A stretch of 64,000 bases of DNA from an uncultured Alphaproteobacteria bacterium (GCA_902599445.1 CACKFK010000002.1:1-64000), one strand, 5' to 3'; shown: positions 32,708 to 42,334, counted from the stretch's first letter. Program-made: numbers and translations. The notes: a model not told the origin generated them from the sequence alone.

Positions 32708-33619
32708 CTATTGCTGGGGTTTTATAAACATGTTGTTCCTGAGATCATTAATTGCTGTCTGTATTTCTTCTTGAGAATTCATGACAATTGGACCATGCCA
32801 GGCAATGGGCTCTTGTATTGGTGTGCCAGCTATCAGCAAGAACCTAATTCCTTGTGGACCTGCTTGGATCACAATCTCATTTCCAGTTCCAAATTTAACT
32901 AAAGTTCTATTTCCTGACATGTCCCGTATATTCAGTTCCTGCCCTAGCACTTCTTTTTCTAGTAGAATACCTTTTGGTACTGAAGCATCAGCAAATTTTC
33001 CCTCTCCTTCAAAAATATAAGCGAATGTATTTCTGTAAGTATCAACTTTAAATGACTTTCGACGACCGGCGGGAACGCTGATATCAAGATAGAGGGGATC
33101 AGCAGCAATACCATCAACTGGTCCTTTCCTACCCCAGAACTTACCCGTGATTACCTTTACTTTCGTTCCATCATCATCAATGATTTCGGAGATATCTTTG
33201 CTCTGTACATCTTGGTATCGTGGTGTTGTCATTTTAAGATATCCTGGGAGATTAGCCCAGAGTTGGAAACCGTGCATTTGACCCCGGGCATTCCCTGTTG
33301 GCATCTCTTGGTGCATAATACCCGACCCGGCAGTCATCCACTGCACATCACCATTTGTTAGTGTACCGCTATTACCTAGGCTATCACTATGGGTTACTGA
33401 CCCGCTGAGTACATATGTGATAGTTTCGATACCGCGATGTGGATGCCACGGAAAACCAGCTAAATAGGACTCAGGGCTATCATTTCGAAAATCATCAAAA
33501 AGTAAAAATGGGTCATGGGTTTCTGGAGAATTGAAGCCAAATGCTCTATGTAACTGAACGCCTGCACCCTCTAGAGTGGGTGTTGCACTACTCGTAGTCA
33601 GCGCTGGTCTGATTGACAT
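32708..33619 (-). CDS. Pirin family protein
   Basis: A 303-residue bicupin. The first cupin carries the metal motif 'FPWHPHRGIETITYVLSG' and 'GSGIMHQEMP', giving the His-His-Glu-His iron ligands seen in pirins. Bacterial pirins include quercetin dioxygenases and proteins that affect pyruvate metabolism; the role here is unknown. It has GGAGGTTAA directly upstream of the ATG and stands as a single gene. Confidence 0.88.
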   Translation of the reverse strand: MSIRPALTTSSATPTLEGAGVQLHRAFGFNSPETHDPFLLFDDFRNDSPESYLAGFPWHPHRGIETITYVLSGSVTHSDSLGNSGTLTNGDVQWMTAGSGIMHQEMPTGNARGQMHGFQLWANLPGYLKMTTPRYQDVQSKDISEIIDDDGTKVKVITGKFWGRKGPVDGIAADPLYLDISVPAGRRKSFKVDTYRNTFAYIFEGEGKFADASVPKGILLEKEVLGQELNIRDMSGNRTLVKFGTGNEIVIQAGPQGIRFLLIAGTPIQEPIAWHGPIVMNSQEEIQTAINDLRNNMFIKPQQ

Positions 33620-33831
33620 TGTTAACCTCCATTATTTTGTTCTTCAATTAAAATCTAAAGGCTATCCTTACTCTTCCAAATGAATCAGAAGGGTTTATTT
33701 GAAAAAAAGAAATAGGCCAAGCTAAATACTATTATAGTTATACTCAAAATGATATAATCTAGTATTTTTAGTATTGTAACAAATTATATTAGTTTATAAT
33801 TGTATTACTTTACTTGAAGTATCAAATCAAT

Positions 33832-33930
33832 AAAATCTGGTAGATTGAGTATTAAAAAATTTCTGTTTACTAAGGATATAAGTCAGTTAATGCAACCGAA
33901 AAAGTCTGTGCGAATAGTCGCCAAAAGCTG
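33832..33930 (+). pseudogene. Degraded tyrosine-recombinase tail, copy 1
   Basis: About 100 bases align with copy 3 at 36461-36560: both share 'AAAATCTGGTAG', 'ATTTCTGTTTACT' and 'ATAAGTCAGTTAATG', with scattered substitutions. The reading no longer keeps the LGH motif or the Tyr, so it is the oldest-looking of the three integrase tails. It ends just before the TauD-like gene. Confidence 0.6.
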
Positions 33931-33937
33931 TGATTAA

Positions 33938-34774
33938 ATGATCGAAGTAAAAAAAATAACACCGACAATTGGAGCAGTCATAGAAGGTGTAAATTTTTCA
34001 AAGCCTATAGAGAAAAATATTTTTGATCAAATTTATGAGATTCTAATTGAAAATCTGGTTGTCTTTTTTAGGAATACCAATATTTCTCCAATGGCTCATT
34101 TGGAGTTTTCAGAGAACTTTGGTGAATTAGATGAACCTCATCCAGTTTATCCCAATGTTGAGGGTTATAGTAGAATAGTTAAACTTGAAAATGATGAAAA
34201 TTCACCCCCTGACACTGATGCTTGGCACACAGATCTAACTTTTAAACAGGTACAGCCATTTGCTTCAGTACTGGTTGCTCGATCTGTTCCAGAAATAGGT
34301 GGTGACACACTTTGGTCTAGTTGCTATGCAGCTTATGAAAGACTTTCTCCTGGAATGAAAAAAGATTTTGAGATGATAAAATGTATCCACGATATGGGTG
34401 ACTTTAGAAACACGTTCGCACAATCTTTGGATGGTAAATCTTGTGTTGAGCGTTTAAATGAGGGCATGTCTAAATTTGGTCAAAACATACGTAATCTAAT
34501 TGAGAAGCATCCCACTAGTGGAAAAAAATATCTTAATTTTAACGAGACATTTGTTTCACATATAATTGGAAAGACTGTTAATGAAAGTAATGCAATAAAA
34601 GCATTTTTAACAAATCATATGAATAAACCTGAAGATCAAATCCGTTGGAATTGGGAGTTAGGTGATATGGCTATGTGGGATAATAGAGTTACTATGCATT
34701 ATGCTATTGCTGATTATCTTCCTCATTATCGATGCATGAATAGGGTAACAATTATTAAAGATAGAAGGTGCTAA
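33938..34774 (+). CDS. TauD/TfdA-family Fe(II)/2-oxoglutarate dioxygenase
   Basis: A 278-residue dioxygenase. The iron ligands are H97 and D99 in 'AWHTDLTF' and H254 in 'TMHYAIADY'; the 2-oxoglutarate-binding Arg is in 'RCMNRVTI'. TauD-type enzymes oxidise taurine, sulfonates, alkyl sulfates or other small acids; the substrate here cannot be assigned. The gene is more AT-rich than the housekeeping region and lies between two integrase remnants, so it is probably cargo of a decayed tRNA-Glu element. Confidence 0.85.
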   Translation: MIEVKKITPTIGAVIEGVNFSKPIEKNIFDQIYEILIENLVVFFRNTNISPMAHLEFSENFGELDEPHPVYPNVEGYSRIVKLENDENSPPDTDAWHTDLTFKQVQPFASVLVARSVPEIGGDTLWSSCYAAYERLSPGMKKDFEMIKCIHDMGDFRNTFAQSLDGKSCVERLNEGMSKFGQNIRNLIEKHPTSGKKYLNFNETFVSHIIGKTVNESNAIKAFLTNHMNKPEDQIRWNWELGDMAMWDNRVTMHYAIADYLPHYRCMNRVTIIKDRRC

Positions 34775-34795
34775 ATAATTAAAGTTTATTTTCTG

Positions 34796-34878
34796 TAATA
34801 GAAAGAGTCTATGCGAAATACTCCCCAAATTTTATGAAAGAATCTGCTAATGTTATGGGTGAGGCCATCAATTTCTGA
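34796..34878 (+). pseudogene. Tyrosine-recombinase C-terminal remnant, copy 2
   Basis: Encodes 'ERVYAKYSPNFMKESANVMG' and then a stop, nearly identical to copy 3 over this stretch. Only the segment around the catalytic Tyr ('ERVYAKYSP') survives; everything upstream has been lost. It lies 73 bp left of the att-like core at 34951. Confidence 0.75.
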
Positions 34879-34950
34879 GATCGGAATGTGATTATATAGC
34901 ATAAGCAGATATTTTTATCGTGTAAGTCATTGATTTTAATGGATAAAAGG

Positions 34951-34967
34951 TGGTACGCCCTAGGGGA
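34951..34967. repeat. att-like duplicate of the tRNA-Glu 3' end
   Basis: The 17 bases TGGTACGCCCTAGGGGA are identical to the 3' end of the tRNA-Glu gene including its CCA (36679-36695). Similarity continues about 29 bp further left (both carry 'TAAGT-ATTGATTTTAA'). It is the expected scar of site-specific integration at the tRNA. Confidence 0.85.
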
Positions 34968-35096
34968 GCGTTTATGTAATGATTTCAATGACTTAGACGA
35001 GATGACTCGTGTCTTTTGTTGCAAAGTGTTTCACTTTTGTATTATACTTTATGTGATAAAAATAAACTTCCATACCTAATTAAAGGAGTAATTATA

Positions 35097-36365
35097 TTGG
35101 CTAATATTTTTCTTGATATGTTACAAAGAAAGGGTTCTAGAGAAATTTCACTGCTATCTCTTATTTGGGGTGTCCTAACATTTTCAGATAAAAAAACAAT
35201 AAATGATGAAGTTTTTCAGGAAACAACAGAGTATGAAAAAGGATTTGCAAAATACTATCAAGAGAATTTGAAACCTAAAATTTTTGAATTAGAAGAAGAA
35301 AGATTAAATGCACTTCGAACTGCAGCTCAGAAAATTCGACCCCTAATTATTGTTTTTATATCAATTCTTATATCATTTCTTTTTGTGTGGTTTATTCTTG
35401 GAGATTTATTAGATGTTTTCTATATTGAAGACTTTCTTCCCTTTTACTATGAAATAACTGAATTATCAGATGGGAATAGTATTTTTTATTTTGCTATTGT
35501 TTTTCTAATTTATGTTTCACTATTGTACTTTTTTACACTTCCCACGCTCCGTTCAGTAAGAAATTTAAAAAGCTCGTCTAAATCCGAAATTTTTTCAGTT
35601 ATACTAAAGTTTTTTGGAGATTTTACTTTTACAGCTAAACCAAATATTAGCGTTTCCCAATTTGAATCTACGGGACTAATCCCAAAATATAAAAGAGAGG
35701 AGAATGAAGATTATGTTATTGGTGATTATGAAGGCGTGAAAGTTGAGTTGTTTGAAAGTATTTTAAGTCTTACAGAAAAGAATACTGACCTTCTAAAGAC
35801 AAAAGAAGATAATAAATTTGTTACCACTATTACTTTCCAAGGCCTTTTTGTGAAATTTCAAATGAATAAGAATTTTAATGGTAAAACTGTTGTATCTGAT
35901 GGAACTGCTAAAACTAAGGGATTGAAGGAAGTTATTTTAGAAGATCCTGAATTTAAAAATATATGGGCTGTACATTCTGACGATCAAGTTGAGGCAAGAT
36001 ATTTATTAACAGTGACTTTCATGGAAAGACTGAAAGAATTAAATACTTTTATCTCTCAATTTAATGATTTTGGTAGTAGAGAAAATATTTTTAGTGGAAC
36101 AAAAAGAAAACTTTTTTCAAAAAAAATGCGTTCAAAAGCATTTAGCACGAGACTTCTTCGTAATGAAACAACTGATCGTATCCAGTGCTGCTTTCAAAAT
36201 GATACCATATTTCTTATGATACCAAGTGATAAAGATTTTTTTCAGTCAAACTCTATTTTCGAACCACTAAACTTTATTGATGACAGTAGAAAAGTATTAA
36301 ATGAGATAGGGATGATTTTTAAAATGGTTGATATTCTAAAATTGAATCAAAAAACTAACCTTTGA
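35097..36365 (+). CDS. DUF3137 membrane protein in tRNA-Glu element
   Basis: About 422 residues from TTG 35097, which has AAAGGAG 9 nt upstream; an in-frame ATG at 35016 has no ribosome site. Two hydrophobic segments are visible near residues 81-105 and 130-155, followed by a DUF3137-type soluble domain ('VIGDYEGVKVELFES', 'FQGLFVKFQMNKNFNGKT', 'VEARYLLTVTFMERLKEL'). The function of DUF3137 is unknown. The gene is strikingly AT-rich and is bracketed by att copies, so it is likely mobile-element cargo. A 14-nt direct repeat (TTGAAAACTTTGTA) occurs twice just after it (36362 and 36387). Confidence 0.75.
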   Translation: MANIFLDMLQRKGSREISLLSLIWGVLTFSDKKTINDEVFQETTEYEKGFAKYYQENLKPKIFELEEERLNALRTAAQKIRPLIIVFISILISFLFVWFILGDLLDVFYIEDFLPFYYEITELSDGNSIFYFAIVFLIYVSLLYFFTLPTLRSVRNLKSSSKSEIFSVILKFFGDFTFTAKPNISVSQFESTGLIPKYKREENEDYVIGDYEGVKVELFESILSLTEKNTDLLKTKEDNKFVTTITFQGLFVKFQMNKNFNGKTVVSDGTAKTKGLKEVILEDPEFKNIWAVHSDDQVEARYLLTVTFMERLKELNTFISQFNDFGSRENIFSGTKRKLFSKKMRSKAFSTRLLRNETTDRIQCCFQNDTIFLMIPSDKDFFQSNSIFEPLNFIDDSRKVLNEIGMIFKMVDILKLNQKTNL

Positions 36366-36429
36366 AAACTTTGTACACGATATTAATTGAAAACTTTGTA
36401 ATAAATAAATTATGGTCAAATGAAAAAAA

Positions 36430-36603
36430 CATCTTCAATTGGAGAATGCTTCATACGAACTAAAATCTGGTAGGGTGAGCATGAAAGAAATTTCTGTTTA
36501 CTTAGGACATAAGTCAGTTAATGTAACAGAAAGAGTCTATGCGAAATACTCTCCCAACTTTATGAAAGAATCTGCTAATGTGATGGGGGATTTTATTTCT
36601 TGA
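36430..36603 (+). pseudogene. Tyrosine-recombinase C-terminal remnant, copy 3
   Basis: The longest surviving tail, 58 codons to the TGA at 36601. It keeps 'KEISVYLGHKSVNVTERVYA' followed by 'KYSPNFM', which contain the box II LGH and the catalytic Tyr of phage-type tyrosine recombinases. The N-terminal and core-binding domains and the catalytic Arg are missing, so it cannot be active. It sits 76 bp from the tRNA-Glu 3' end, the usual position and orientation of an integrase gene. Confidence 0.85.
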
Positions 36604-36678
36604 AACAGGTGCAAATAGCATTAAGTGTCATAAGACGCGACTTTATTCACCTAAGTTATTGATTTTAAACGATTTAAT

Positions 36679-36753
36679 TGGTACGCCCTAGGGGAATCGA
36701 ACCCCTCTTTCCAGAATGAAAATCTGGCGTCCTAACCGATAGACGAAGGGCGC
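36679..36753 (-). tRNA. tRNA-Glu (anticodon TTC), CCA encoded
   Basis: The minus strand folds into a complete cloverleaf: acceptor GCGCCCT pairs with AGGGCGT (a G-U at position 1), the anticodon stem is CCAGA/TCTGG with loop TTTTCAT (anticodon TTC), and the T arm is GAGGGGTTCGATTCCCCT. Discriminator A and CCA are encoded. It is the integration target for the elements to its left. Confidence 0.95.
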
Positions 36754-36809
36754 ACGCCTGTCTTTAATAATTCGGTATTATGAATGGCGCAAGTAGTTTT
36801 TCTATACAC

Positions 36810-38576
36810 CTATGTTGCTATGGAAACATCCTTAACTACAAAATTTGGAGTTTTCTGGCCTGACCAGTCATTAATTTCAAGATGGCCAGCAAAATGGTAT
36901 TTTATTGCTTGGTTTTGAATCAGAAAATTCCCAGCGTCTTCGTTCATGCCTCGAAAAAAAATTGACTGTATATTCCTATTACTGCCATCCGAAATATAAA
37001 ATCTGAGATGTTGATTGGCGATCACTTTAAGCCATTTTATCTGGCAATTGGCTAAAACAAAGAGTGGATGCTGGGCACTTGGACCAAAGGGGCCTGCTGC
37101 CTCAATTTTTTCAATAAGTTCCGCCGACATGGCATTAACTGAAATGAGTGAGGTTATATTTAATCTTGGAGATTCTTCACTTATCTGTTTTTGATTTCGT
37201 AGGATTTCCGATAATCTTTCCATGGCCATTCGGATTTGATCTCCCTTTATAGTTATACCAGCTGCTTGAGCGTGCCCTCCGCCTTTGATTATTAACTTTT
37301 CTTCTAACAATTGGCTTATAGCAGTTCCTAAGTTTAAATTATTAATAGACCTTCCTGATCCCCGGCCAATACCATTTTGATCAATGGCTATGGCTATCAC
37401 TGGTTTGCCAAATTTCTCTCTTAGCCTTGAAGCTAATATGCCAGTTAAGCCAGGATTCCATTTTTCTTGAACTACCCAAATGAGATTGTTATCATCGCTA
37501 GGACTTTCAAGAATCTGAAGTGCTTTTTTTAACATTTCAGCTTCAATTAGTTTTCTGTCATCATTTAAGCTATTTAACGTCCTTGCAATGATTGCAGCCT
37601 GTGCATTATTTTTTTCAATAAAGAGTTCTGCACCAAGCTTTGAGAAACCTAATCGACCCCCTGCATTTATTCTGGGACCCAATGAGAATCCGAGATGACT
37701 GACCTTTATCTCTCCATTAATACCGGCGACATCCAGTAATGCGGTTAGTCCTACATTCTGCCTTTTTTCTAGGACTTTTAAACCAGTCTTTACAAATGCC
37801 CTATTTAAGCCAATAAGAGGAACGACGTCTGCGATAGTGGCTAAAGCGACCAGATCCAAGTAAAATATTAGGTCTGGGACCTGACATTTCTTTTTTCTTA
37901 ACTTGTTGTTCAATCCAACTAGGAGCAGAAAAACCACACCTGCAGCACATAAATATTTGTAAATAGTTGGTTCATCAAATCTATTTGGATTAATGATGGC
38001 ATCTGCAGATGGTAACTTACTACTACCCAGATGATGGTCTACTACAATGACCTTGCACCCCTTAGCCTTAGCAATTGAAATTGGGTCAAAAGAGAGAATT
38101 CCACAATCTACACAAATTATGACATCATGACTTTCTGCCAAAGATTTCATAGCATCATTGTTTGGTCCATATCCCTCTTTTATCCGATCGGGAATGTATA
38201 TTGAGGGTTCCAAGCCAAACCAAGAGAACCAGGTATGAAGCAAAGCAGCCGAGACTCCGCCGTCCACATCATAGTCGGCAAAGATTGCAATCTTGTCTTT
38301 TTTCAAAATAGCTTCAGACAGAATTTCTATAGCTTTGTCCATGTCGAGGAATGTCGATGGGTTTGGCAAAGTATCTTTAATTTTTGGATCAAGAAAAGTC
38401 TCAATTTTATCCGCTGTTATTTGTCTTTGAGCCAACAATATAGCCAGGGGATACGGTATAGATGAAACTTGTTGCAAACTAGTTGCTAATCTTTGCTCTT
38501 TGTCGTCAGGCTTTACCCAGATTTTTCCGCTTAGAGACCTTGCAACATTTAAGAATAGCTCTTTTTGGTCATTCAT
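36810..38576 (-). CDS. recJ: Single-stranded-DNA-specific exonuclease RecJ
   Basis: 588 residues from the ATG at 38576, which overlaps the glpX stop by ATGA; a longer frame extends into glpX but is not used. The DHH phosphoesterase motifs are clear: 'ADYDVDGG' (D101, D103), 'CVDCGI' and 'VVDHHLGSS' (180-182). The DHHA1 part carries 'GGGHAQAAGITI'. RecJ degrades single-stranded DNA 5' to 3' in recombination and repair. The hom-glpX-recJ order is common in Alphaproteobacteria. Confidence 0.95.
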   Translation of the reverse strand: MNDQKELFLNVARSLSGKIWVKPDDKEQRLATSLQQVSSIPYPLAILLAQRQITADKIETFLDPKIKDTLPNPSTFLDMDKAIEILSEAILKKDKIAIFADYDVDGGVSAALLHTWFSWFGLEPSIYIPDRIKEGYGPNNDAMKSLAESHDVIICVDCGILSFDPISIAKAKGCKVIVVDHHLGSSKLPSADAIINPNRFDEPTIYKYLCAAGVVFLLLVGLNNKLRKKKCQVPDLIFYLDLVALATIADVVPLIGLNRAFVKTGLKVLEKRQNVGLTALLDVAGINGEIKVSHLGFSLGPRINAGGRLGFSKLGAELFIEKNNAQAAIIARTLNSLNDDRKLIEAEMLKKALQILESPSDDNNLIWVVQEKWNPGLTGILASRLREKFGKPVIAIAIDQNGIGRGSGRSINNLNLGTAISQLLEEKLIIKGGGHAQAAGITIKGDQIRMAMERLSEILRNQKQISEESPRLNITSLISVNAMSAELIEKIEAAGPFGPSAQHPLFVLANCQIKWLKVIANQHLRFYISDGSNRNIQSIFFRGMNEDAGNFLIQNQAIKYHFAGHLEINDWSGQKTPNFVVKDVSIAT

Positions 38577-39538
38577 GAAAACCTTTGCCTGTATAGTAAC
38601 CTTCTCACCGAACCGGTCTTTGACCGCATCAAAATGGTTTCCATTTCTAGGATGTTTCCATCCCATCGAGCTCCGCGAAGAATTGATCCGTCCGTCACTC
38701 CAGTAGCCGCAAAAATGACATCTTTTGTCACCATATCACTAAGTGTGTAAATTTTATCAAGGTTTTCTATCCCTGCTGCAATGGCTCTATTTCGTTCCGA
38801 AGTAGTTCGGAAGATCAATCGGCCTTGTATTTGCCCACCAAGACATTTAAGTGCGGAAGCGGCAAGTACCCCTTCTGGTGCACCACCGCTTCCCATATAC
38901 ATGTCTATTCCTGTTCGGGCAGTATCCGCACAGTGTATGACGCCAGCAACATCCCCATCAGTGATTAATCTTAGTCTCGCGCCCGTTTCTCGAATTTCTT
39001 GGATCAAGTTCTGATGTCTTGGTCTTTCAAGTACACAGATCATTAGATCGGTAGGTTTACAACCTTTCGCCTCAGCTAATTTTTCAACTCTCTCTGATGG
39101 TGTCATTTCTAATGTTATCAAGTCTCGTTCATAGGCTGGGCCATAGGCTAGTTTCTCCATATAAACATCTGGTGCGTGCAATAGAGACTCTTTTGGTCCC
39201 ATAGCAATCACTGTCAATGCATTAGGCATATCCTTAGCGGTTAAATTAGTACCTTCAAGAGGGTCAAGAGCTATATCTACCCCTGGTCCTTTTCCACTTC
39301 CAACTTTCTCACCTATATATAACATAGGCGCCTCATCTCTTTCACCTTCTCCGATAACAATTGTACCGTTTATGTCCAACATATTTAGCTGCTCTCTCAT
39401 TGCATCCACAGCTGCTTGGTCGGCTGCTTTTTCATCTCCTGCACCAACAAATTTGGTAGCCGCTATTGCTGCTGCTTCGGAGACTCTTGCAAGCCCTAAG
39501 GATAGTAGCCGGTCATTAAATTCACTTTTCGATTCCAT
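38573..39538 (-). CDS. glpX: Fructose-1,6-bisphosphatase class II
   Basis: A 321-residue enzyme with 'IGEGERDEAPMLYIGEKVG' (metal-binding Glu and Asp), 'DIALDPLEGTNL' and 'YMGSGGAPEGVLAA', the GlpX-family landmarks. It removes the 1-phosphate from fructose-1,6-bisphosphate in gluconeogenesis. The start is 12 nt after hom, and its stop overlaps the recJ start. Confidence 0.95.
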   Translation of the reverse strand: MESKSEFNDRLLSLGLARVSEAAAIAATKFVGAGDEKAADQAAVDAMREQLNMLDINGTIVIGEGERDEAPMLYIGEKVGSGKGPGVDIALDPLEGTNLTAKDMPNALTVIAMGPKESLLHAPDVYMEKLAYGPAYERDLITLEMTPSERVEKLAEAKGCKPTDLMICVLERPRHQNLIQEIRETGARLRLITDGDVAGVIHCADTARTGIDMYMGSGGAPEGVLAASALKCLGGQIQGRLIFRTTSERNRAIAAGIENLDKIYTLSDMVTKDVIFAATGVTDGSILRGARWDGNILEMETILMRSKTGSVRRLLYRQRFS

Positions 39539-39550
39539 ATTAATCCTGAT

Positions 39551-40840
39551 TTATAAATCCACTATTTTAATGTGAACAGGGCGGTTTTTGCATATTTCAA
39601 GCTTGCTAATTTCTTCCATAGCAGATATCAATAGAGCTTTTTTCGTCGGATGAGTTACGATCAAGACAGGTGCATTCTCATCTTTATGATACAGCTGACG
39701 CATTCGGTTTATCGAAATATCATGTTTTCCTAAAATTCCAGCCAATTTAGCTAAAGTTCCAGGTTTATCTGTAAGCAAAAATCTAAGGTAGAAACTTGAA
39801 AAAAGATCTTCTACCGCATGAAGGGAAACATTTAACTGGTTTGTTTTTTGACCAAATGGGGGCATTATATTTCCCCTAGCTATATCAATCAGATCAGACA
39901 CTACAGAAGATGCTGTCGGACCTGCTCCTGCTCCTGGCCCTATATAATGTGTATGCCCTACAAAATTTCCTTCTACCATAACTATGTTCGTTCCGCCTTC
40001 CAGTTTACCGAAAAGGCTTTCCTTAGGAACAAGGCATGGCTCGACTTCTTGGCTAACACCACTTTCTGACTTGCTGGCTAAACCTAACAACTTAATTCTG
40101 TATCCCATCGCATTTGCATTATTAATATCTATAAGATCTATGCTCTCTATTCCTGTGGTAGAAACATTATCAAAGTTTATTCTTGAGCCGAAGGCCAAAG
40201 AGGCAAGAATTGAAATTTTGTGTGCAGAATCTATTCCTCCCACATCAAGTGAGGGATCTTTTTCAACGAATCCAAGGTCCTGGGCCTCTTTGAATATTTT
40301 GGAATATTCTTGCTCATCATTTTCCATTTGGGTGAGGATGTAATTGCATGTTCCATTAATTACCCCATAAATTCTTGAAATTTGATTGCCACATAGTGAT
40401 TCCTTTAGAGTTTTTACTATAGGTATGCCTCCGGCAACCGCTGCTTCAAAATTAAGAGATACTTGCTGTTCCTCTGCTAAAAGAGCAAGATAATGACCAT
40501 GGTGAGCTATTAGAGCCTTATTCGCTGTGACCACATGTTTTCTATTTAGTAAAGAGTTCTCAATTAGTGATTTTGCAGGTTCATCTTCACCCCCAATCAA
40601 CTCAACCACTACGTCGGTATCTTCATCATTTGATAGTGCTAAAGGATCTGAAAACCATTTAAATTTAGATACATCTAATTCACGCTTTTTGTTTTTAGTC
40701 TTTGCGGATATACCAGAAATTTTGATTTCACGCCCAGCCTTTTGGGTAATAGTACTTTTATTTTTCTTTAGGAAGTCAATAACGCCTAAGCCTACGGTTC
40801 CAAGGCCAATTATTCCAACTTTCAATGGATTACTGTCCAT
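39551..40840 (-). CDS. hom: Homoserine dehydrogenase
   Basis: A 429-residue monofunctional enzyme: the NAD(P) motif 'GIIGLGTVGLGV' (9-20), 'ANKALIAHHG', the catalytic region 'GGIDSAHKISILASLAFG', and a C-terminal ACT domain ('FLLTDKPGTLAKLAGILGKH', about 350-369) for feedback by threonine. It makes homoserine for threonine and methionine. First gene of the hom-glpX-recJ unit. Confidence 0.95.
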   Translation of the reverse strand: MDSNPLKVGIIGLGTVGLGVIDFLKKNKSTITQKAGREIKISGISAKTKNKKRELDVSKFKWFSDPLALSNDEDTDVVVELIGGEDEPAKSLIENSLLNRKHVVTANKALIAHHGHYLALLAEEQQVSLNFEAAVAGGIPIVKTLKESLCGNQISRIYGVINGTCNYILTQMENDEQEYSKIFKEAQDLGFVEKDPSLDVGGIDSAHKISILASLAFGSRINFDNVSTTGIESIDLIDINNANAMGYRIKLLGLASKSESGVSQEVEPCLVPKESLFGKLEGGTNIVMVEGNFVGHTHYIGPGAGAGPTASSVVSDLIDIARGNIMPPFGQKTNQLNVSLHAVEDLFSSFYLRFLLTDKPGTLAKLAGILGKHDISINRMRQLYHKDENAPVLIVTHPTKKALLISAMEEISKLEICKNRPVHIKIVDL

Positions 40841-41016
40841 TAGGTAATCTTTTTTTCATGTACCGATCCTTAACAGTTTTCTCGTCAACCCTGTCTAGAT
40901 ATTCACGTTCTTTTAATGCTCAAGAATGAAGTTGCCGAAGCTATACATTAACAGATAAAAGAAACACATAAAACCAATAAGATCTAAGTCAGGTAATAAA
41001 TTTCTATTCTCATTAA

Positions 41017-42204
41017 TTAATTAATTAATTTTCTTATGCTCTTAGCAGCTTGACGAATTCTGTGCTCGTTTTCTACTAACCCTATCCTTACATATCCTTC
41101 CCCATATTCTCCAAAGCCTATTCCAGGCGCTACTGCAACAGAGGCCTTTATCATTAATAACTTCGCGAATTCCATGGATCCCATAGTTTCGAATTTCTTG
41201 GGCAGAGGTGCCCAAGCAAACATTGTAGCTGGAGGTTCTGGTATTTCCCAGCCCGCTCGAGCCATTGATCGTATTAAAGTATCTCGCCGCCGCCTATATT
41301 CATTTCTGATCTGCTCTATATAACTGGGGGGACCGTTCAGGGCTTCGACTGCAGCCACTTGGACGGGTGTGAAAGCACCATAATCAAGATAAGATTTTAT
41401 CCGTGTTAATGCATTTATAAGATGTTTGTTTCCTACAGCAAAACCGACCCTCCAACCTGCCATGGAGAACGTTTTTGACATGGAGGTAAACTCAACAGCA
41501 ATTTCTTTAGCACCATCTACTTGCAAAATTGATGGAGGGGGATTGTCATCAAAGTAAATTTCTGCATAGGCCAAATCTGATAAGATCCAAATTGAGTGTT
41601 TTATAGCAAATCTTACTAGTTCTCTATAGAAAGTAAGGTCGCAAAGTTGTGCTGTTGGGTTAGATGGAAAAGATACTACAAGGGCTATGGGTTTTGGTAT
41701 GGAATGCATGACTGCCCGGGATAGGTTTCTCAGGTAATCTTCGGGATTAAAGTTACCGGTGGCCAAAGATGGTATGTGCCTAACGGTTCCACCTGCAATC
41801 ATAAATCCATAAGCATGGATAGGGTAGGTAGGATTGGGGACCAAAACTAAATCACCAGGTGCGGTGATAGCTGAAGCCAGATTTGCTAGGCCTTCTTTAG
41901 AACCCAAAGTAGTAATGATCTCAGTGTCTGGATCCAAAGACACTCCAAAACGGCGTTCATAGTATTTAGCTTTTGCTCTTCTTAATCCGGGGATACCTTT
42001 TGAAGCAGAGTAACGGTGCACTTTGTTTTTTGTTGCTGTCTGGATTAACTTGTTTACGATGTGCTTGCCTGCATCGATATCAGGGTTTCCCATTCCAAAG
42101 TCTATAATATCAACATTTTCTTTTCTGAGATTAGCTTTAAGATTATTTATTTCTGCAAAAATATAAGGCGGCAGTCTTTTAATTCTATAGAAGTCTTCGT
42201 GCAT
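41017..42204 (-). CDS. alaC: Class I aminotransferase, AlaC-like
   Basis: A 395-residue PLP enzyme. K244 in 'SMSKTFSMAGWRVGF' binds PLP; D210 and Y213 in 'SDLAYAEI' hold the ring. 'DFGMGNPDID' and 'YSASKGIPGLRRA' are typical of AlaC (glutamate-pyruvate transaminase), usually found just upstream of hom in this class. It probably makes alanine from pyruvate; a broader specificity is possible. Its stop lies in a short TTAATTAATTAATTAA run. 176 nt separate it from hom. Confidence 0.85.
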   Translation of the reverse strand: MHEDFYRIKRLPPYIFAEINNLKANLRKENVDIIDFGMGNPDIDAGKHIVNKLIQTATKNKVHRYSASKGIPGLRRAKAKYYERRFGVSLDPDTEIITTLGSKEGLANLASAITAPGDLVLVPNPTYPIHAYGFMIAGGTVRHIPSLATGNFNPEDYLRNLSRAVMHSIPKPIALVVSFPSNPTAQLCDLTFYRELVRFAIKHSIWILSDLAYAEIYFDDNPPPSILQVDGAKEIAVEFTSMSKTFSMAGWRVGFAVGNKHLINALTRIKSYLDYGAFTPVQVAAVEALNGPPSYIEQIRNEYRRRRDTLIRSMARAGWEIPEPPATMFAWAPLPKKFETMGSMEFAKLLMIKASVAVAPGIGFGEYGEGYVRIGLVENEHRIRQAAKSIRKLIN

Positions 42205-42334
42205 GAACCACCACCAGCATGTTTTAGGAATATATACAATATCGCTTGGTTTCTAAATATGAGGCCCAGATTAAGTTGTTATAGATTTCGAATTCCTATC
42301 AAGTAAACCGTATTCAAAAAAGTCAACTGAGTGG

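Noticed and set aside
34809-35024. 71-codon minus-strand frame across the att region
   Set aside because: It reads antisense to the integrase remnant and through the att core; no coding signal.
38577-38666. Longer N-terminus for RecJ
   Set aside because: The extra 30 residues lie in the glpX coding region; the ATG at 38576 overlaps the glpX stop as ATGA and matches the usual RecJ length.
41018-41033. TTAATTAATTAATTAA repeat at the alaC stop
   Set aside because: Simple AT repeat that includes the stop codon; no sign of regulation or an element end.
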